DNA of 43,452 bases, taken from positions 1-43,452 of the forward strand of contig JAHCAT010000022.1 of the NCBI GenBank assembly GCA_019634735.1, given 5' to 3'. A program made the translations under genes and the position numbers. The notes under the pieces were generated by a model. That model was not told where the DNA came from and searched no databases. It saw only the letters and a list, made by a program, of their open reading frames with translations. This document shows positions 41,164 through 43,452 of this stretch, piece after piece. This DNA is from Lysobacterales bacterium (lineage in GTDB: Bacteria; Pseudomonadota; Gammaproteobacteria; Xanthomonadales; UBA2363). Positions within the stretch are counted from its first letter, which is position 1; every line of letters begins with the position of its first letter.

Positions 41164-41829
41164 TCACCGCAGCCCCAGGCGCAGGGCAGCGGCGCATACG
41201 AACGGGCCGACCGAGCAGGCGGCGACCAGGCCGGCGCCCAGCAGCAGCAGGGGCGGCAGCACCGGCAGGCCCTGGCGCCCGGCATCGAGCGTGCCGACCG
41301 CCAGGATCAGCACCGGTACCGCCAGGGGCAGCAGCAGCAGCGCCAGCAACGCGCCTCCGCGACCGGCATGCACGGTCAGCGCCGCGCAGACCGCGCCGAT
41401 CCATGCCAGCGTGGGCGTGGCCAGCACCTGGGTCAGCACCAGCAGGGGCAGGCTGTCGGAGGGCAGCCTCAGCATCAGGGCGAACAGCGGCGCCGCGAGG
41501 ATCAGCGGCAGCGCGGCAGTCAGCCAGAAGGCGGTGACCCGGGCCGCAGCCAGCAGGGGGAGCGGCGCGGGGGCGACCACCATCTGTTCGAGGCTGCCGT
41601 CGTCGGCGTCCGGGCGGAACAGCGTGTCGAGGGCCAGCAACAGCGCGAGCAGCAGGGCGATCCAGTTGACCGCAGGCGCCAGCCGCGCCAGCAAGGCCGG
41701 CTCCGGACCCACCGCCAATGCCACCAGCAGACAGACCAGCACAGCGAAGAACAGCGGCTGCATCAGGTCGAAGCGGCGGCGCGCGGCCAGCCGAAGATCG
41801 CGCACCAGCAGAGCGGACAGGGCGCGCAT
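41164..41829 (-). CDS. ccmB: Heme exporter permease CcmB
   Basis: 221 aa with six membrane segments. It begins MRALSALLVRDLRLAARRR, typical of CcmB, and has FDLMQPLFFAVLVCLLVALA and the loop DTLFRPDADDGSLEQM. With CcmA it forms the ABC part that releases holo-CcmE. The ATG shares one base with the ccmA stop (TGATG). Confidence 0.95.
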   Translation of the reverse strand: MRALSALLVRDLRLAARRRFDLMQPLFFAVLVCLLVALAVGPEPALLARLAPAVNWIALLLALLLALDTLFRPDADDGSLEQMVVAPAPLPLLAAARVTAFWLTAALPLILAAPLFALMLRLPSDSLPLLVLTQVLATPTLAWIGAVCAALTVHAGRGGALLALLLLPLAVPVLILAVGTLDAGRQGLPVLPPLLLLGAGLVAACSVGPFVCAAALRLGLR

Positions 41830-42476
41830 CAGGCCGCTCCCTGCAGGCCGAGGACCTGGCGGTCGCCGGAGAACCCCGCCTGACCCGCCCGGTGCACGCT
41901 GAGGACCACGGCCCCGCCGCCCCGCAGCTGGTGGTCGATCAGTCGATCGACCAGCCGACAGCCGTCCGGGTCGAGGTTGGCGTAGGGCTCGTCGAGCAGC
42001 CAGATCGGCGCGTCGACCAGCAGCAGGCGCGCCAGCGCCACGCGCTTGCGCTGGCCGGCCGAGAGTTCGCGCACCGGGACCGGCGCGAAGCCGTCCAGGC
42101 CGACCGCGGCCAGCGCCTGGTCGCGGCCGAGCCGACCCTTGCGCGCATACAGGGCGGCGCCGAACCCGAGGTTCTCGGCCACCGTCAGCGCGGTCTTCAG
42201 GCCCAGGGCGTGGCCCAGCCAGGCAATCGCCACGGGATCGCCATCGGCTTCCGTGCTGCGTTCGACCGTGCCTTCGTCGGGTCCGAGCAGGCCGGCCAGC
42301 AGGCGCAGCAGGGTGCTTTTACCGCTGCCGTTTCCACCATTGAGCAGCAATGCCTGGCCGGGTCGGACCTGCACGGTCAGGTCGCTGAAGAGCGGATCTC
42401 CGCCATAGCCGAACGACAGCCCCTGGGTCGCCAGCAGGGCGGGCAGGGGCGTCTTGGCCAGTGTCGGATCGTCCAT
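41829..42476 (-). CDS. ccmA: Heme exporter ATP-binding protein CcmA
   Basis: 215 aa ATPase. Walker A is NGGNGSGKSTLL, the signature is LSAGQRKRVALARLLL, Walker B is IWLLDEPYANLDPDG and the H-loop His is in LSVHRAG. ATG 42476 shares a base with the DUF3293 stop (TGATG); an in-frame ATG 42485 adds three residues. It powers holo-CcmE release from CcmC. First of nine consecutive ccm genes. Confidence 0.95.
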   Translation of the reverse strand: MDDPTLAKTPLPALLATQGLSFGYGGDPLFSDLTVQVRPGQALLLNGGNGSGKSTLLRLLAGLLGPDEGTVERSTEADGDPVAIAWLGHALGLKTALTVAENLGFGAALYARKGRLGRDQALAAVGLDGFAPVPVRELSAGQRKRVALARLLLVDAPIWLLDEPYANLDPDGCRLVDRLIDHQLRGGGAVVLSVHRAGQAGFSGDRQVLGLQGAA

Positions 42477-42973
42477 CACGACCATAGCCAGCGTGGGTCG
42501 TCGCCAAGGTGTGCCCGCCAGTCGGGCTGGTAAAGACGCAAGCGGGCAATGCCGTCGGCAGCCACGCAGACGGTGGCGGCCTGCCCGAATTCCGCAGCCA
42601 ACCCGTCCAGCAGGTCAGGGTCCAGATCGGTCAGCCAGCATGAGGGCTCCGGCCAGCCGCCATCGGCAGCGCTGTTGGCCGCCGGATGCCAGTGCAGGCC
42701 CAGGCCCGCCAGGCGCGCGCGGAGCTGCGCGGCCCGTGCGAGATTCTCCTCCCCGGACTGCTGCTGTCCGCCCGGATTGAAGGCGGTCAGCAGGCCATGG
42801 ACACGGCCCGGGGCCGGGGGCGGCACGGGCGCCGGCCGACCCGGGATCAGGCGCAGGCTGCCGGCGCCGCCGGTGGCATTGCCGCGAATCCGGTAGATCG
42901 CGTCCAGCCAGGCTTCGAGCAGGGCCCGTACCGTCTCCGTGCTGCCGGCGGGGGCCGGCGCAGCGGGTTTCAT
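42476..42973 (-). CDS. DUF3293 protein
   Basis: 165 aa, no signal peptide. It has the family's LLTAFNPGGQQQSGEENLARAAQL, then GLGLHWHPA, EPSCWLTDLDPDLLDGLAAEFGQAATVCV. The central NPGG and the Glu-Ser near position 115 are the conserved features. DUF3293 function is unknown. It is coupled by a one-base overlap to ccmA and by 4 nt (ATGA) to the gene upstream, so it is co-transcribed with the ccm operon, although not part of System I elsewhere. Confidence 0.85.
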   Translation of the reverse strand: MKPAAPAPAGSTETVRALLEAWLDAIYRIRGNATGGAGSLRLIPGRPAPVPPPAPGRVHGLLTAFNPGGQQQSGEENLARAAQLRARLAGLGLHWHPAANSAADGGWPEPSCWLTDLDPDLLDGLAAEFGQAATVCVAADGIARLRLYQPDWRAHLGDDPRWLWS

Positions 42974-43452
42974 CCGTTACCCGGCGCGTCGCCGCCGTTG
43001 CCGCCACCACCTCCGCCACCGGGCTTGCCCCTACCGCGCCGCACCGGACCTCGCCGCTTGCGGGGAGCGCCGTCCGCGGGTGCCCCGCCCGGGGCCCGAT
43101 TGCCGATGTTGTCGCCCTGGGCGGCAGCCGTGCCGCCCCGCCCCGACTGGACGTTGCCTTCGCGAGGACGGTGCTGGCCACCGCCCGGCTTGCGACGCTT
43201 CCTTGCCGCCCCTGGTGCATCGCCCGCGGGTCCCGGGGCCTTGTCGCGCGGGCGACCGGCGCCGCTGTCGATACGGTTGCCGATGTCGTCGTCGAAGGCG
43301 GCCGGTGGCCGGCTGGCGGTGTTGCCGGGTCCCTCGCCGGGGTACCAGGTCCGGAACAGCATCTCGTTGCTGTCCATGGGGCCGGTCATCGTCCGCGGCT
43401 TGCGGTGGCCGCGGGCGCCCGGCGCCGCCGGCTTGCCGGCGCCGGGTCCGGC
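42970..43452 (-). CDS. C-terminal part of a Gly/Arg-rich protein (5' end outside window)
   Basis: The frame is open from the window edge to TGA at 42970, about 160 codons. It is low-complexity and basic: RKRRKPGGGQ, RKRRGPVRRGRGKPGGGGGGG, and a repeated IGNR (DDDIGNRIDSG, GDNIGNRAPGG). Only TMTGPMDSNEMLFRTWYPGEG looks ordered. Such RG-rich tails are common on bacterial RNA-binding proteins, for instance some pseudouridine synthases or DEAD-box helicases, but the fold lies beyond the edge. The Met at 43389 is probably internal. The stop overlaps the DUF3293 start. Confidence 0.7.
   Translation of the reverse strand, partial: AGPGAGKPAAPGARGHRKPRTMTGPMDSNEMLFRTWYPGEGPGNTASRPPAAFDDDIGNRIDSGAGRPRDKAPGPAGDAPGAARKRRKPGGGQHRPREGNVQSGRGGTAAAQGDNIGNRAPGGAPADGAPRKRRGPVRRGRGKPGGGGGGGNGGDAPGNG

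Noticed and set aside
1..43452. CRISPR array, insertion sequence, prophage or toxin-antitoxin locus
   Set aside because: No regularly spaced repeats, transposase, integrase or recognisable toxin or antitoxin family was found on either strand.

Overview
The window is very GC-rich (roughly 70% by eye) and tightly packed, with high-GC third codon positions throughout and many start/stop overlaps (TGATG, ATGA, GTGA). Gene content points to a gammaproteobacterium of the Xanthomonadales/Lysobacterales type. It has ubiquinone hydroxylases, divergent suhB and trmJ, a System I cytochrome c maturation operon, MetX rather than MetA, and PstSCAB-PhoU. Secreted proteins end in a short xFxxxF tail of a kind I recall from this order. 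No transposase, integrase, prophage or CRISPR array is visible. The region reads as chromosomal core with scattered accessory genes.

Layout. 1-2800 (minus): an apparent cobalamin-linked operon of CobC-like phosphatase, DUF6580 membrane protein, PduO-type cob(I)alamin adenosyltransferase and an HDAC-fold deacetylase cut by the window edge. 2906-5283 (plus): ubiH and a ubiI-like gene overlapping by 4 nt. 5492-8554: a small membrane protein, suhB, divergent trmJ, and an exported alpha/beta hydrolase. 8727-16066: ExoD, then a phosphate block in which pit and a DUF47 gene (minus) diverge from pstSCAB-phoU (plus) across an intergenic region carrying a good Pho box. 16067-16790 is gene-free and holds a 98-bp tandem duplication and a perfect 15-bp-arm palindrome.

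16791-29815 is a mixed region. It carries an unknown 135-aa protein, an alkyltransferase-like protein (Trp for Cys), rhomboid, a 55-aa membrane protein, ComEA, an M20 peptidase and a Yip1-like membrane protein. It continues with a SET-domain protein, DUF533, DUF2784, an EF-G paralogue, an alpha/beta hydrolase, a glycine-zipper protein, a methyltransferase and a 2OG-Fe(II) oxygenase. A tRNA-Leu(CAA) lies at 29867-29953.

30066-34569 (minus) is a likely sulfur-amino-acid operon of metX (or serine O-succinyltransferase), cysteine dioxygenase and a 906-residue secreted protein with degenerate ELWxxDGTxxGT repeats. A TrmB-like methyltransferase follows on plus. 35519-42476 (minus) is the complete ccmABCDEFGHI operon, including a 57-aa ccmD. 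Upstream of it are a DUF3293 gene and the Gly/Arg-rich C-terminus of a protein that begins outside the window.

I did not find an obviously new multi-gene system. The best leads are a cysteine dioxygenase with the eukaryote-type Cys-Tyr cofactor pair, the CobC-like enzyme with Tyr in place of the RHG arginine, the shared C-terminal tail on secreted proteins, the Pho box joining two phosphate importers, a G12 tract upstream of rhomboid, and a 37-codon ORF bridging two genes by overlaps at both ends.
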